This document shows, piece by piece, positions 45,763 to 54,556 of a stretch of DNA of 55,099 nt. Every line of letters starts with the position of its first letter. Position 1 is the stretch's first letter. The position numbers and the translations under genes were made by a program. Origin of the DNA: a virus. The notes beneath the pieces are model-generated. The model did no database searches, was not told the DNA's origin, and was given only the letters and a program-made list of their open reading frames with translations. The DNA is taken from the IMG/VR virus record IMGVR_UViG_3300020473_000035, positions 1 to 55,099 of that record; one strand, given 5' to 3'.

Positions 45763-46649
45763 GATATTTCCTCCTCTTGGATTATTAATTTAGCATGTTT
45801 GTGCGGCCCTGTCAACCCCTTGTAGGGTTTTTTTATATTATTTTCAGAACCCAGGAACTTCCTATATTCTCCCCACGTGGATATATCATAAAACCATTCC
45901 AACTCGACGGCGTGTGGCGCATCTGCCAACACCTCACTGAACACTGTATCAAAACCAAAATTTCGTGCCGACCACCTTTGGTTTAGGGGGAGTCTTTGGG
46001 ACGGATACTTTTCGCCTGGGGGCGGTGGTAAAAACTCCCTTGTTGTCAGCTTGTTTACTTTTCTTCGACATTGTATAAAATCTTCTCCTTTCATGGTAAA
46101 GGGCAATGGAACATTATCCTTCACTGTTTTGTCGTTATAGGTTAAAAAGAAATTAGCCTTTGTATCGGCTATTTCTCTTCGGTGTTCTCGTAAGGAATAT
46201 ATATCGTATGCTGTCATGGGGAACGAAATGAAATATTTCTCTGGCACAAGCCATTTCGAAATCTTATTGCCAACCCACCACGCTGAATTTACTCCGTGCA
46301 GAACTGACCAGCCGTACGAATCGCGGCGGTCGCGGTCACGATCATTGATCGGGACGTAATAAATAGGTATCTCTTTGCGTAATTCCTTGTAGAATTTTAC
46401 CTTTGTTCGGTTATAATAAACGGGATCTTGTACCCAGTCACCCACACATTTGCGGACAATTGGCGCGAGGTCTTGATTAGCAACAATCCATATAGTTTTA
46501 CAGCCCGCTATAGCACACTCAAAAACAGACTTTTGAATAGCAGTGAAGCCAGCATCAATCGGCAACAAACAAGACGGTGTGAGCAAATCATGATCCGTCT
46601 GAAGATTTGCTAATGGGATGATGCCGGCCACATGAATGCGGCGATTCAC
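45759..46649 (-). CDS. GT-A-like nucleotidyltransferase (296 aa)
   Basis: H-V-A-G-I-I-P-L-A, P-I-D-A-G-F-T-A-I, A-G-C-K-T-I-W-I-V-A-N and I-P-I-Y-Y-V-P-I-N-D-R-D-R-D have the look of a sugar-nucleotide transferase fold; similar proteins are recurrent hypotheticals in marine phages. Overlaps dnaE by TTGA and carries the dnaE promoter inside it. Confidence 0.66.
   Translation of the reverse strand: MNRRIHVAGIIPLANLQTDHDLLTPSCLLPIDAGFTAIQKSVFECAIAGCKTIWIVANQDLAPIVRKCVGDWVQDPVYYNRTKVKFYKELRKEIPIYYVPINDRDRDRRDSYGWSVLHGVNSAWWVGNKISKWLVPEKYFISFPMTAYDIYSLREHRREIADTKANFFLTYNDKTVKDNVPLPFTMKGEDFIQCRRKVNKLTTREFLPPPPGEKYPSQRLPLNQRWSARNFGFDTVFSEVLADAPHAVELEWFYDISTWGEYRKFLGSENNIKKPYKGLTGPHKHAKLIIQEEEIS
45787..45815 (-). 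promoter_or_regulatory. probable dnaE promoter
   Basis: TTGACA-N17-TAAATT within the last codons of the upstream gene, about 25 bases before the dnaE start. Confidence 0.6.
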
Positions 46650-47527
46650 AATACCCTCAAAAGTCTATTGTACGCCACACTAGCCGGTGATAAATTTTTG
46701 TACAAATTGTATTCAGTGCAGTTAGGAATTTCGATGTAGCTTTGTGCTGATTCAAACGTTTCATTCTTCTTTTTTGTTCCTCGGGTGATATGTGTTGTTC
46801 TAAATCTATAATGTTTTGGTTTTCCGTTGGGTCCATAGCCATTAAACTTTCCTTTCATTCCGCGACTCTCCATCTCGTGGAGCATCTTGAATCTCGCCAT
46901 AGTCTCTGAATAATCAAAGTCTGATAGCTGTTCGGTAGTCAAGTGTGATACCACACAAGCGTCCTTAACAGGACTATTCCCATCAATTCGGTCAGAAGAA
47001 TAGAACCATATGGACCTAACGAAATCATCTTCAGTTGTAATGAAGTCAATGTCGTGCTTTCCTCCTCTATTGAATGCTATCCAATCATAGCATATATATT
47101 CGCCCGTGTCAACAGGCTTTTCATTTAAAAGTTTGTGACAGTTTTTGTCACCAAAGTAATAACAATGGTTGAAGTTAATCTCTGCCAGTTTAGAGTACTC
47201 ATCAGAAAAAACAATAGTAGAACCTGTGTAGCGCATTGACTTACAAAGGTTTGCAAAAGGAACCTTTCCAAAATATGAAAGCACAAACATTAGACGCTCC
47301 CATAATATTTCTTTGGGTAGTCCAACTTTCATTTCCATATCGAAAGTTCTCAAGGTTCTCTCTTCGTTCTCCAAATTCAAATCAGACAAGTCCAATGACG
47401 GATCGAGAAAGTCAAACCGAAACGGACGTTCAGCTTCAGAAAAGAAGACTGGTAGTTGGTTATTGAAAGCAAACATCAATGCTTCGAGCGAACTACCAAT
47501 CACTATCTTATCATAATTAAGAATCAC
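46646..47527 (-). CDS. Rossmann-like phage protein (293 aa)
   Basis: Y-D-K-I-V-I-G-S-S-L-E-A-L-M-F-A at the start is a beta-alpha nucleotide-binding opening (G-S-S rather than G-x-G-x-x-G). R-P-F-R-F-D-F-L and a Lys-rich loop later. Always-linked partner of the gene at 45759 by memory of other phages; the pair may modify a sugar or nucleotide. GTG start from the GGAGAACGAAGAGTGA cassette. Confidence 0.66.
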   Translation of the reverse strand: MILNYDKIVIGSSLEALMFAFNNQLPVFFSEAERPFRFDFLDPSLDLSDLNLENEERTLRTFDMEMKVGLPKEILWERLMFVLSYFGKVPFANLCKSMRYTGSTIVFSDEYSKLAEINFNHCYYFGDKNCHKLLNEKPVDTGEYICYDWIAFNRGGKHDIDFITTEDDFVRSIWFYSSDRIDGNSPVKDACVVSHLTTEQLSDFDYSETMARFKMLHEMESRGMKGKFNGYGPNGKPKHYRFRTTHITRGTKKKNETFESAQSYIEIPNCTEYNLYKNLSPASVAYNRLLRVL

Positions 47528-47625
47528 TCTTCGTTCTCCTTAATAAGACAACAATTAGCGGAGTGAAAAACACACCAGCCAACAAAAAGTCCGAGGCTAA
47601 AAAATGTAATAGCTACATCAATCAT
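47524..47625 (-). CDS. tiny membrane peptide (33 aa)
   Basis: ATG at 47625 in the GAGGAGAACGAAGAATGA cassette. M-I-D-V-A-I-T-F-F-S-L-G-L-F-V-G-W-C-V-F: one helix. Ends K-E-N-E-E, the E-N-E-E being encoded by the next gene's ribosome site. Confidence 0.6.
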   Translation of the reverse strand: MIDVAITFFSLGLFVGWCVFHSANCCLIKENEE

Positions 47626-47936
47626 TCTTCGTTCTCCTCAAATGACGCCAGAGCCGTCCTCATTCCGTCAATACCGCGCTCCCGACAGTAGAACAGCCAA
47701 CCGATGGTTCCAAGTTCTTGGATCTCGTCGATCTTCTTTTCTTCGCCCCATTTGTTGTTTTCCCAATCATAGTCACTCACTGAGAGTGTTTTTATCCGCA
47801 GTTTTAAGTCGTCATTTTCGCGAAAGAACTCCTGAAAGATTCCTTTATATCGGCATGAATCAAATTTTCCACTTGCCCACACCTCGTCGCCGGGCTGGAG
47901 ACCGTGTAAGTAAAAGTCTTTTGAAACATCAATCAT
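47622..47936 (-). CDS. small phage protein (104 aa)
   Basis: Starts M-I-D-V-S-K-D-F-Y-L-H-G-L-Q-P-G-D-E-V-W, a G-D-E-V strand start not unlike the GDLV barrels. The end E-E-N-E-E overlaps the next cassette. ATGA with the upstream gene. Confidence 0.68.
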   Translation of the reverse strand: MIDVSKDFYLHGLQPGDEVWASGKFDSCRYKGIFQEFFRENDDLKLRIKTLSVSDYDWENNKWGEEKKIDEIQELGTIGWLFYCRERGIDGMRTALASFEENEE

Positions 47937-48259
47937 TCTTCGTGCTCTCCACAACAATCGACTTCTACATCCTTGCTCTTCTTATTTATTTTCAGCCAGA
48001 TACCCCAGAGAATAGGGACAGCTAACCAATGAAAGCATAAGATCAACGATGCAGGAATGCCTGCGTAAAACGTTGGGTGAACGTAGTTTCCAAGCATCGC
48101 AAATATAATCGGGAACACTACGTCCTCGATAATCTCCCACCCAACAAAGATTATAACAAACGCGAGTCCGTTTTCCTTAAGGAATTCTTTTATTCTCTTG
48201 CGTGAGAAGTGTGCAAGCTTGTGAGAGAGCCTGTGTTTAAGCCAGTTATAAAGTTTCAT
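47933..48259 (-). CDS. membrane protein with two helices (108 aa)
   Basis: Basic N-terminus, then hydrophobic segments at about 32-55 and 65-88, tail D-V-E-V-D-C-C-G-E-H-E-E. The GEHEE end is encoded by a variant of the E-N-E-E start cassette. Confidence 0.7.
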   Translation of the reverse strand: MKLYNWLKHRLSHKLAHFSRKRIKEFLKENGLAFVIIFVGWEIIEDVVFPIIFAMLGNYVHPTFYAGIPASLILCFHWLAVPILWGIWLKINKKSKDVEVDCCGEHEE

Positions 48260-48972
48260 TATTTGTTCCGAATGTCACGGTAAGCTTTCACTGTGACCGG
48301 CCAAAGATCCGTGGCAATCTCCAAGCACGCTTCTGCGAGTTTTTGGATTTCCCACTGGGCACCATCGTGGGTGCGGAGTTCAATAAATTTAAGTAAATTA
48401 TTAAGATTGACTGTTCCATAATATTCCGTATACATGTTCTGTGGTAAGACGCCACGGGCTTGCTCTCGGCAAACGCCCGCTTTAATCATATTGTTATAAA
48501 ATGTCAAGCACTCCTCGTGGTGCTTCTTCAGTTGGTGGGACACCTTATCCCCCATAAAACCTCTCCATACGTGTGGATTAATCAACTCTTCTGCGTTGGA
48601 GGCTTGTCGATTGGATTCGTGTTGCGTTCTGAAAGCCACTGGTTCATAGAATTTAATGTCCACGTCGGTATACCGCCTGGAGATTTCATTATACGACCAA
48701 GTGCGATGCCTGTGATGCTGACTACGCACATATAAAGGCACACAAAACCGAAATGTGACCAAGTTATGTTCAAGTGTTGAAGTGTGTCTATGTTTAACCA
48801 AATAGGTAATAAGTTTCTTGTCTCTATCATCTAATTCTTCTTTATGCTTACCAAAAGATACGCGAGCGCTATTGACAACAGAAAGATCTGTCCCCATATG
48901 CTCAACATATTCTACGTACCCCTTACCATCGTCATACAAATCAATGCTTTTAGCATAATTTTCATTTTTCAC
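48259..48972 (-). CDS. thyX: FAD-dependent thymidylate synthase ThyX (237 aa)
   Basis: Signature R-H-R-x7-S with R-R (88-100) and the H-R-H-T-S-T-L-E-H substrate region. Converts dUMP to dTMP with methylenetetrahydrofolate and NADPH. GTG start overlapping the endolysin stop by 11 nt. Confidence 0.93.
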   Translation of the reverse strand: MKNENYAKSIDLYDDGKGYVEYVEHMGTDLSVVNSARVSFGKHKEELDDRDKKLITYLVKHRHTSTLEHNLVTFRFCVPLYVRSQHHRHRTWSYNEISRRYTDVDIKFYEPVAFRTQHESNRQASNAEELINPHVWRGFMGDKVSHQLKKHHEECLTFYNNMIKAGVCREQARGVLPQNMYTEYYGTVNLNNLLKFIELRTHDGAQWEIQKLAEACLEIATDLWPVTVKAYRDIRNK

Positions 48973-49867
48973 TCTTCACCTCTTGAATTAATTTGTGAAT
49001 GTCTAACCCTGCGCAATCAATCTTTCTTTTGCTGCAGTGGTAATGACTAACGATTCCTTGATACTTTCCGTACACCACATCTTGAACATATTTTGTGGAT
49101 GTCTTACCAAATTGACTAAGTGGTGTTTGCATCTCTACATTTGTGGCAGCCTCAATGGCTTTCCAGAGAGCTTTGGCAGCCTCAATCTGCACAGGATAGA
49201 AGCCCAAAAATGGGTCTAGCTTACTGCCGTGAACCCATGCGCCTTCCACCATAGGACGCTCTCCGTGTCCGTTTCTGACGTACCAATCTTGGTACTTGGG
49301 GTAATAGGCATTACTAATTTCTACACCCACTGACGAGCGATTAACGCGGCTTGTGCCAGCGTGCCAACCACCGTGCTGCATGTCCATTGTCTGGTAAATT
49401 GTCCCATCATTGTCGATAAGAAAGTGTACCGAAATGCCTCGCTTATTCAAGACGTCGTTACACGCTTTGGAGCTTAAACAAACGTCCCAGTGATTTACAA
49501 AGAGGCGAATGTTTCTTTTTGGTCGTCCAGAGTAATCATAATAGTTGCCTGCCTTCGCTGCTAAACCGCCCTTTTCAGACCAAAGCACCACCTTGTCCCA
49601 TTCAATAGGAACAAAGCCACTATTGTAGACTAGGTAGTTGGAATATTGAGGGTCTTCTGGTTTGTGTTCGTCAATATCTGACTGTCTTTCCGTCCAAACG
49701 CGGCGGAATGTTGCGGGTCCGCAAAGGCCATCAGCAGTCAAGCCGTGAGCCTTTTGCCATTTCTTGATTGCACGGACAAGCTTGTCATCGAAGTGTTTCT
49801 CACCAAACCATGATGGCTCCCATCCCAATTGAGTCGCGGACGACTGATTGTAGAAATCTTTATCCAT
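48962..49867 (-). CDS. endolysin: peptidoglycan-binding domain plus amidase (301 aa)
   Basis: Residues about 25-52 (V-R-A-I-K-K-W-Q-K-A-H-G-L-T-A-D-G) are a PG_binding_1-type domain; from about 95 an Amidase_2/PGRP-type N-acetylmuramoyl-L-alanine amidase follows (V-N-H-W-D, I-S-V-H-F-L-I-D, W-H-A-G-T-S, S-V-G-V-E-I, S-H-Y-H-C). No signal peptide, so a holin is expected. The only lysis gene recognised. Confidence 0.92.
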   Translation of the reverse strand: MDKDFYNQSSATQLGWEPSWFGEKHFDDKLVRAIKKWQKAHGLTADGLCGPATFRRVWTERQSDIDEHKPEDPQYSNYLVYNSGFVPIEWDKVVLWSEKGGLAAKAGNYYDYSGRPKRNIRLFVNHWDVCLSSKACNDVLNKRGISVHFLIDNDGTIYQTMDMQHGGWHAGTSRVNRSSVGVEISNAYYPKYQDWYVRNGHGERPMVEGAWVHGSKLDPFLGFYPVQIEAAKALWKAIEAATNVEMQTPLSQFGKTSTKYVQDVVYGKYQGIVSHYHCSKRKIDCAGLDIHKLIQEVKSEK

Positions 49868-49881
49868 ATTTGTGGTTCCTT

Positions 49882-50154
49882 TTATACTATGCCAATGACA
49901 TAATTATCTTGAACCACGCTAAATTTCGCTTTATTTACAACAATTTCCTCAATCATCCCACGATCTACGATCACCACTTCACCTGGGCGTAGCTTGTCTT
50001 CAAAGCGAACATCGCTAGCGCATGCGATAACAGTAGCTGCCACATATCTCTCTTTGGTCGGACTGTAATCTTCAGGAAGAACAATTCCTGAAGTGCTTTC
50101 TTGTCGTTTTGTCTCAATAACATCAATTTGAATATATCTATTTACCGGTTTCAA
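49882..50154 (-). CDS. groES: GroES-type co-chaperonin (90 aa)
   Basis: TTG start at 50154 after AAGGAG. The mobile loop T-S-G-I-V-L-P-E carries the hydrophobic I-V-L tripeptide that binds GroEL; L-R-P-G-E-V-V-I-V-D matches the core barrel. Length typical. Unlinked to groEL in this genome. Confidence 0.92.
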   Translation of the reverse strand: MKPVNRYIQIDVIETKRQESTSGIVLPEDYSPTKERYVAATVIACASDVRFEDKLRPGEVVIVDRGMIEEIVVNKAKFSVVQDNYVIGIV

Positions 50155-50166
50155 TTCTATCTCCTT

Positions 50167-52140
50167 TTAATAAATAACACACGAATCGCCATCACAGAAC
50201 TTTGTACCACCGCCCTGCTGATCTGTATCAAAGCGTTGGATCGGTGTGATACCCTTCACAAGCTCTTCATACTTCTCTTTAGTAATCGGCTCATAGGGTG
50301 CCTGCACATAACCAGTCTCCTCGTACTTCAAAAAAGATACGGCTTTAAGTCTGGTTTCATACATTTCCAAAGCATCTTTAATCTGATGGGCCTCTTCGGG
50401 CTTAAACGTCACCGTGACAGACACAGAATTATCCGCCCAATACTGCTGATATTGTGCAGCAATCTCTAGTTGTTCCCACATAGACACATCCTTTTTACCT
50501 TTGTGGAAATAAGGTTCATGTACTGGGAATTCAACACAGACTGTGTTTGGCGAATATTCATCATCCTCAATATTATAACCTGCTTCGCGTAAAGTGTCAA
50601 GCAATTTCGAATCTTTAGAGAATCTGATACGGCGAATGTAATATTCGTTCTCTGGGAAGTGAATTCCTGGCGATGAGCCGTTCAGCAACGAAACAGTGCC
50701 GGAAGGCTTAATTGATGTCATGCGAATAGACTTCGGAATACACAACCAATTGGAGTATTCTTCGTCAAGCTCCTTGATATATTCATAGGCACGATCACAC
50801 CATGCATATACCTGCCGACGACCAAACTTATTAAATGCCTGCACAACACCAGATTGTGAAAGGCCAATACGACGGTTCTTAAGCATCTTGGCGTTTGTTT
50901 CGGGCCAATGTGTGTTGGAAAGTGTGATTGTCTTGCCATACAAATAGGCGATTTTCAAAGTACGCTGATAATCCTCGTAATCTTCGTGCTTTGCTGGGAA
51001 AGTTTCCACCAAACAGCATAGCTCTGCATCCTCTAGCTGTTGCTCCACGCACGGATTAAATCCAGCAACGTTTATATCATCATACCTTTCGGGATCTTTA
51101 AAGCGACCTCTGGTACGGGCGTTATTAAGCCAGATATATCCAGGCTCCCCGTTCTTTTGTGATTGCTCTGCATGCCACGTGTAATCCATTCCGACAATAG
51201 CGTTCAAAGAGTTATTTGAACCCCAACGATGATGATAAAGCTTCTCTTGATCGTTCTTCATCTCCAAATAGTGACGGTCATCATGCCGACCCATGGCCAG
51301 TGCCGCAGAGCGACGAACATTGCCTGCCACCACACAACGACCAATAAGGTTTTCGGTGTCCACAATGTCAACGGACGTAATTGGCTCTCCGACCTTTGCG
51401 CTATACATTTCTGTTAAGTTTTCATGCAATTCTTTGAGAGGTCCAGCCCCAGAAGACGTTCCGCCAAAACCTTTGATGAGTGCGCCTTTCGGACGAATAG
51501 CTGAATAGTCAAATCTGGGAATTTTTTGGCCGAAAAAAAATCCGTCCAACAACATATGGACCGAATTGACCCATCCCTCCCTGGAGTCATCAATAACATG
51601 CACGTCATTAGTATACTGTGGCTCTCGGATAGTAACACTGCCTGCGCCCTCGGTATCAAAACCGACCCCGATACCCACCATCAGGGCATCCATCATCCAT
51701 GCAAAAAGATAGCCGCCCTTATAAGGAAGGTCTTTGGTAGAGCGGAAAGCACAGTTAAACAAACCTGCAGCCGTGCGCTCCTCAACAAACTTCGTTCCCA
51801 TCATCCACAACCCGCGACCAGGAGGTGTCCATTTAAGATTGAACAAACGATCATAGGCATCTTTAGCTGTTGCTTGCGCCTTACTATCAACCCATTCTAA
51901 TCCTAACAGGAAAACGTGCTGCTTCTGCATGTTAAACATGCCTTCGATCACGCGGCGACATGTCTGCCACCACTCTTCAGTACCTTCGGCTCCTGTTTCG
52001 AATTCACTCAACCTACGAGCATATGTCCGCTTAAACGTAACATAACCCAACGGACCCCAAGGCACTTCACGCTCCTTATAAGGCTCGATGAATGTGTCAG
52101 ATAGTCTAAATCTGCGAATGTTATCTATTGTTCTCATCAT
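50167..52140 (-). CDS. nrdJ: class II (B12-dependent) monomeric ribonucleotide reductase (657 aa)
   Basis: Similar in plan to Lactobacillus RTPR: G-L-F-N-C-A-F-R near residue 120, the radical-site motif N-P-C-V-E followed by C-C-L-V-E-T-F-P, and a C-terminal redox pair (F-C-D-G-D-S-C-V-I-Y). Needs adenosylcobalamin, which the phage would take from the host; works with or without oxygen. No partner subunit needed. Confidence 0.93.
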   Translation of the reverse strand: MMRTIDNIRRFRLSDTFIEPYKEREVPWGPLGYVTFKRTYARRLSEFETGAEGTEEWWQTCRRVIEGMFNMQKQHVFLLGLEWVDSKAQATAKDAYDRLFNLKWTPPGRGLWMMGTKFVEERTAAGLFNCAFRSTKDLPYKGGYLFAWMMDALMVGIGVGFDTEGAGSVTIREPQYTNDVHVIDDSREGWVNSVHMLLDGFFFGQKIPRFDYSAIRPKGALIKGFGGTSSGAGPLKELHENLTEMYSAKVGEPITSVDIVDTENLIGRCVVAGNVRRSAALAMGRHDDRHYLEMKNDQEKLYHHRWGSNNSLNAIVGMDYTWHAEQSQKNGEPGYIWLNNARTRGRFKDPERYDDINVAGFNPCVEQQLEDAELCCLVETFPAKHEDYEDYQRTLKIAYLYGKTITLSNTHWPETNAKMLKNRRIGLSQSGVVQAFNKFGRRQVYAWCDRAYEYIKELDEEYSNWLCIPKSIRMTSIKPSGTVSLLNGSSPGIHFPENEYYIRRIRFSKDSKLLDTLREAGYNIEDDEYSPNTVCVEFPVHEPYFHKGKKDVSMWEQLEIAAQYQQYWADNSVSVTVTFKPEEAHQIKDALEMYETRLKAVSFLKYEETGYVQAPYEPITKEKYEELVKGITPIQRFDTDQQGGGTKFCDGDSCVIY

Positions 52141-52142
52141 TG

Positions 52143-53534
52143 TTACCGTCCTTTTTTCTTTCTTAATTTATGATATTTTCTCTGCAATAGTTCCTTCTGC
52201 ATGCTGGAATCCAGGGTCACGGGATTTAACGGAACCTGACCATTCTGCATATGGGGGTTATTCTTGGGGAGGATCTTAATACACACGTTAGATGTGTCCA
52301 TGTGGATGGGATACACCAATCCATCTGGGCCATTTCTATTCTTTGCAATAAAGATCTTACCCAAGTTCTTTTGTTTGTCTTCAATGGTGCGCGAAACTGA
52401 AAAGATGAAGTCTGCCACAAAGCACTTGTTAAAGGCTTCAGAGATCTGTTCCATCGTGATAACTTCGGCGTTCAAACCTGACCTGTTCGTCTGCGATGCT
52501 GTCCAAATGGGACAACTAAACTCGGTCGAGAGCGCTCGAAGCTCTTCATAAATCGATTCCAATTCATTCCTCTTTTCTTTTCGTGCGGTTACTGGTTTAA
52601 GTAGATCGCCGTAGTCAACAATCACCATCCCTGGCTTAATTCCACGCTTCACTAATCTCGACAAGTGTGCGCGGATCGTGTTCGTAGATGCTGATTTGGT
52701 GGGGTATTCCTTGATGATAAGGGAACCATCAAGACCCTTAACTTCCTCATAAATTTCTTCTTTGAAGTTGATAATATCAGAAAGTGGATATCCTGTTAAG
52801 CATGAATCATATCGATTGGCTATAACTGTATCTTGTAGCTCTAGGGTATAATGCACAACTGTCTTGCCTTCGCGCAATGCTTCAGTTCCCAAGTGAACCA
52901 AGACCATGGATTTTCCAGCACCAGTGGGCGCAACCACAACTCCCAACTCACTTTTGCCCAGACCACCGCCACTGATACGATCAATCTCCGCCCATCCAGT
53001 ACTCACAGGATTGCGATGTTTCGGGACGAAGCGCTTTTCAAAGTCTGCCAAGTAGTCATACCCAAAGTTGTTCTCTGAACCAAGCTTTAATGCGTCATTA
53101 ATCGTTTTAGATATCTCATCAAACGAACAGTTCTGAAGAAGCCCTACAGACTTAAGCATTGCTTCTTTAAGATTCTGCTTGCGGCAGAAATCCAACGACG
53201 CTTCTTTGATATAATCAATGTCTGTCATCTCGCGCATGTGAATCTTGTGGAAGTATTCACGCACCTGCTTGACAACAACCTCGTCTTCATTCTCCAATTC
53301 AGTACGAAGAATGGTAGTCATCGCTTCGACTGATGGGTGCTTATTGTATTTCGCGCGATACGTCACAATTTTGTGAACGAATATACGCAAATATTGAAGC
53401 TCTAAAAAGTTAATGTTCAATACTTCTGTGATCTGGTCGGCAAAAGGTCGATCCTCGAAAATCAGTTGAACTAATCCTTCTTGGAAAGCTTTCCCATACC
53501 GACTGAAATCTGCGGTGTCCGCAGTTGCTAACAT
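52143..53534 (-). CDS. DnaB-type replicative helicase (463 aa)
   Basis: RecA-like core with A-P-T-G-A-G-K-S (Walker A), V-I-V-D-Y-G-D-L-L (Walker B) and W-T-A-S-Q-T-N-R. Start set at the ATG at 53534 (M-L-A-T-A-D) after GAGGGG because the earlier ATGs overlap the -10 of its promoter. Confidence 0.92.
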   Translation of the reverse strand: MLATADTADFSRYGKAFQEGLVQLIFEDRPFADQITEVLNINFLELQYLRIFVHKIVTYRAKYNKHPSVEAMTTILRTELENEDEVVVKQVREYFHKIHMREMTDIDYIKEASLDFCRKQNLKEAMLKSVGLLQNCSFDEISKTINDALKLGSENNFGYDYLADFEKRFVPKHRNPVSTGWAEIDRISGGGLGKSELGVVVAPTGAGKSMVLVHLGTEALREGKTVVHYTLELQDTVIANRYDSCLTGYPLSDIINFKEEIYEEVKGLDGSLIIKEYPTKSASTNTIRAHLSRLVKRGIKPGMVIVDYGDLLKPVTARKEKRNELESIYEELRALSTEFSCPIWTASQTNRSGLNAEVITMEQISEAFNKCFVADFIFSVSRTIEDKQKNLGKIFIAKNRNGPDGLVYPIHMDTSNVCIKILPKNNPHMQNGQVPLNPVTLDSSMQKELLQRKYHKLRKKKGR

Positions 53535-53553
53535 AGTGCCCCTCTTCATTTTT

Positions 53554-53582
53554 ATATTACACTTCCTCGCGCTGTTTGTCAA
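53554..53582 (-). promoter_or_regulatory. sigma70-type promoter of the helicase operon
   Basis: TTGACA-N17-TAATAT. The -35 contains the TGA stop of the exonuclease gene. Confidence 0.82.
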
Positions 53583-54556
53583 GCGCTTTGTTTATTTTTA
53601 TTGTGATTGTGTGTGATACGATTTAAATTAGTTCGCAAATCTTCCCAATTCAATTCGCCAAACCCATCTTCCCTCATCATGCCTATAATTTCGGTCTTAT
53701 TGAATGTATATTCAAAGTTTTCAATCGCTTCTTGGACCACCATTTTTGATTGAATAGACATCTGGGGAGCGTACAACTGCATCATCTTATAATTATGTTC
53801 AATCAGTTGCTTTCCCTCAACAATATTGGAAAAGAACTTTAATTTGTTGCCCGTTTTATCGCAGAAATCAATAACATCTTGAATTGTATAGGTTTTATCT
53901 GCAGACAAAAAGTTCAATCTTTTTGCTACCGTAGCAAAGCCAGCACCACGAATCCCTGGAAGGTTATCCGATGCATCTCCAATAATGGCGCGAGCTAGTG
54001 CCATGTTGGTTGGATGCACTCCAGTCTGTTCAACTACTCGCTGGCGATTAAGGATCTCTTTCTTGGTAGGGCGATAAAGAACAGTCTCATCATCGCACAA
54101 CTGCATGAAATCCTTGTCATTAGACACAATAATCTTCTGCCAGCCTCTGTAATATTCCATTTGAGTGAGATAAGCTATTACATCATCAGCTTCAATCTCG
54201 GGAATAATAGTCTGCACGATGGGCATCTGGTTCAAATATTCCATCACTCTAACTTGTTGCCAAGTTTTGTTTTCTTGGACTTCATCCTCTGACAAGTTAT
54301 TAAATGCGCGATTTAAGCGCAACGGCTTGCGTCCAGACTTATAGTTCTTATCCATTTTCTTGCGCTTTGCTGAACCGTTGGGTCCATCCCAGATCACAGC
54401 AATCTCATCTGGCTGTGTGTCTCGCACAAGCTTCTGTAGGATCTTAATAAACCCTTTAATACCGCCAATGGGTTGTCCATGTGCCGATAGCGACGGGTCT
54501 ACAATGTAGGCTCGCAAGTACGCATTCAGCGCGTCAATAATCAATACTCTTTTCAT
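53579..54556 (-). CDS. 5'-3' exonuclease / flap nuclease, T4 RNase H-like (325 aa)
   Basis: Acidic metal ligands in order: L-I-I-D-A-L-N, V-I-W-D-G, E-I-E-A-D-D, V-S-N-D-K-D-F and I-G-D-A-S-D-N-L-P-G-I (helix-hairpin-helix side). Removes RNA primers and flaps. First replication gene after the end of the gene at 54557. Confidence 0.92.
   Translation of the reverse strand: MKRVLIIDALNAYLRAYIVDPSLSAHGQPIGGIKGFIKILQKLVRDTQPDEIAVIWDGPNGSAKRKKMDKNYKSGRKPLRLNRAFNNLSEDEVQENKTWQQVRVMEYLNQMPIVQTIIPEIEADDVIAYLTQMEYYRGWQKIIVSNDKDFMQLCDDETVLYRPTKKEILNRQRVVEQTGVHPTNMALARAIIGDASDNLPGIRGAGFATVAKRLNFLSADKTYTIQDVIDFCDKTGNKLKFFSNIVEGKQLIEHNYKMMQLYAPQMSIQSKMVVQEAIENFEYTFNKTEIIGMMREDGFGELNWEDLRTNLNRITHNHNKNKQSA

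Noticed and set aside
47085-47115. TTGACA-N17-TATGAT inside the gene at 46646-47527
   Set aside because: It has the right form but lies mid-gene, more than 400 bases from the next start; chance cannot be excluded, so it was not annotated.
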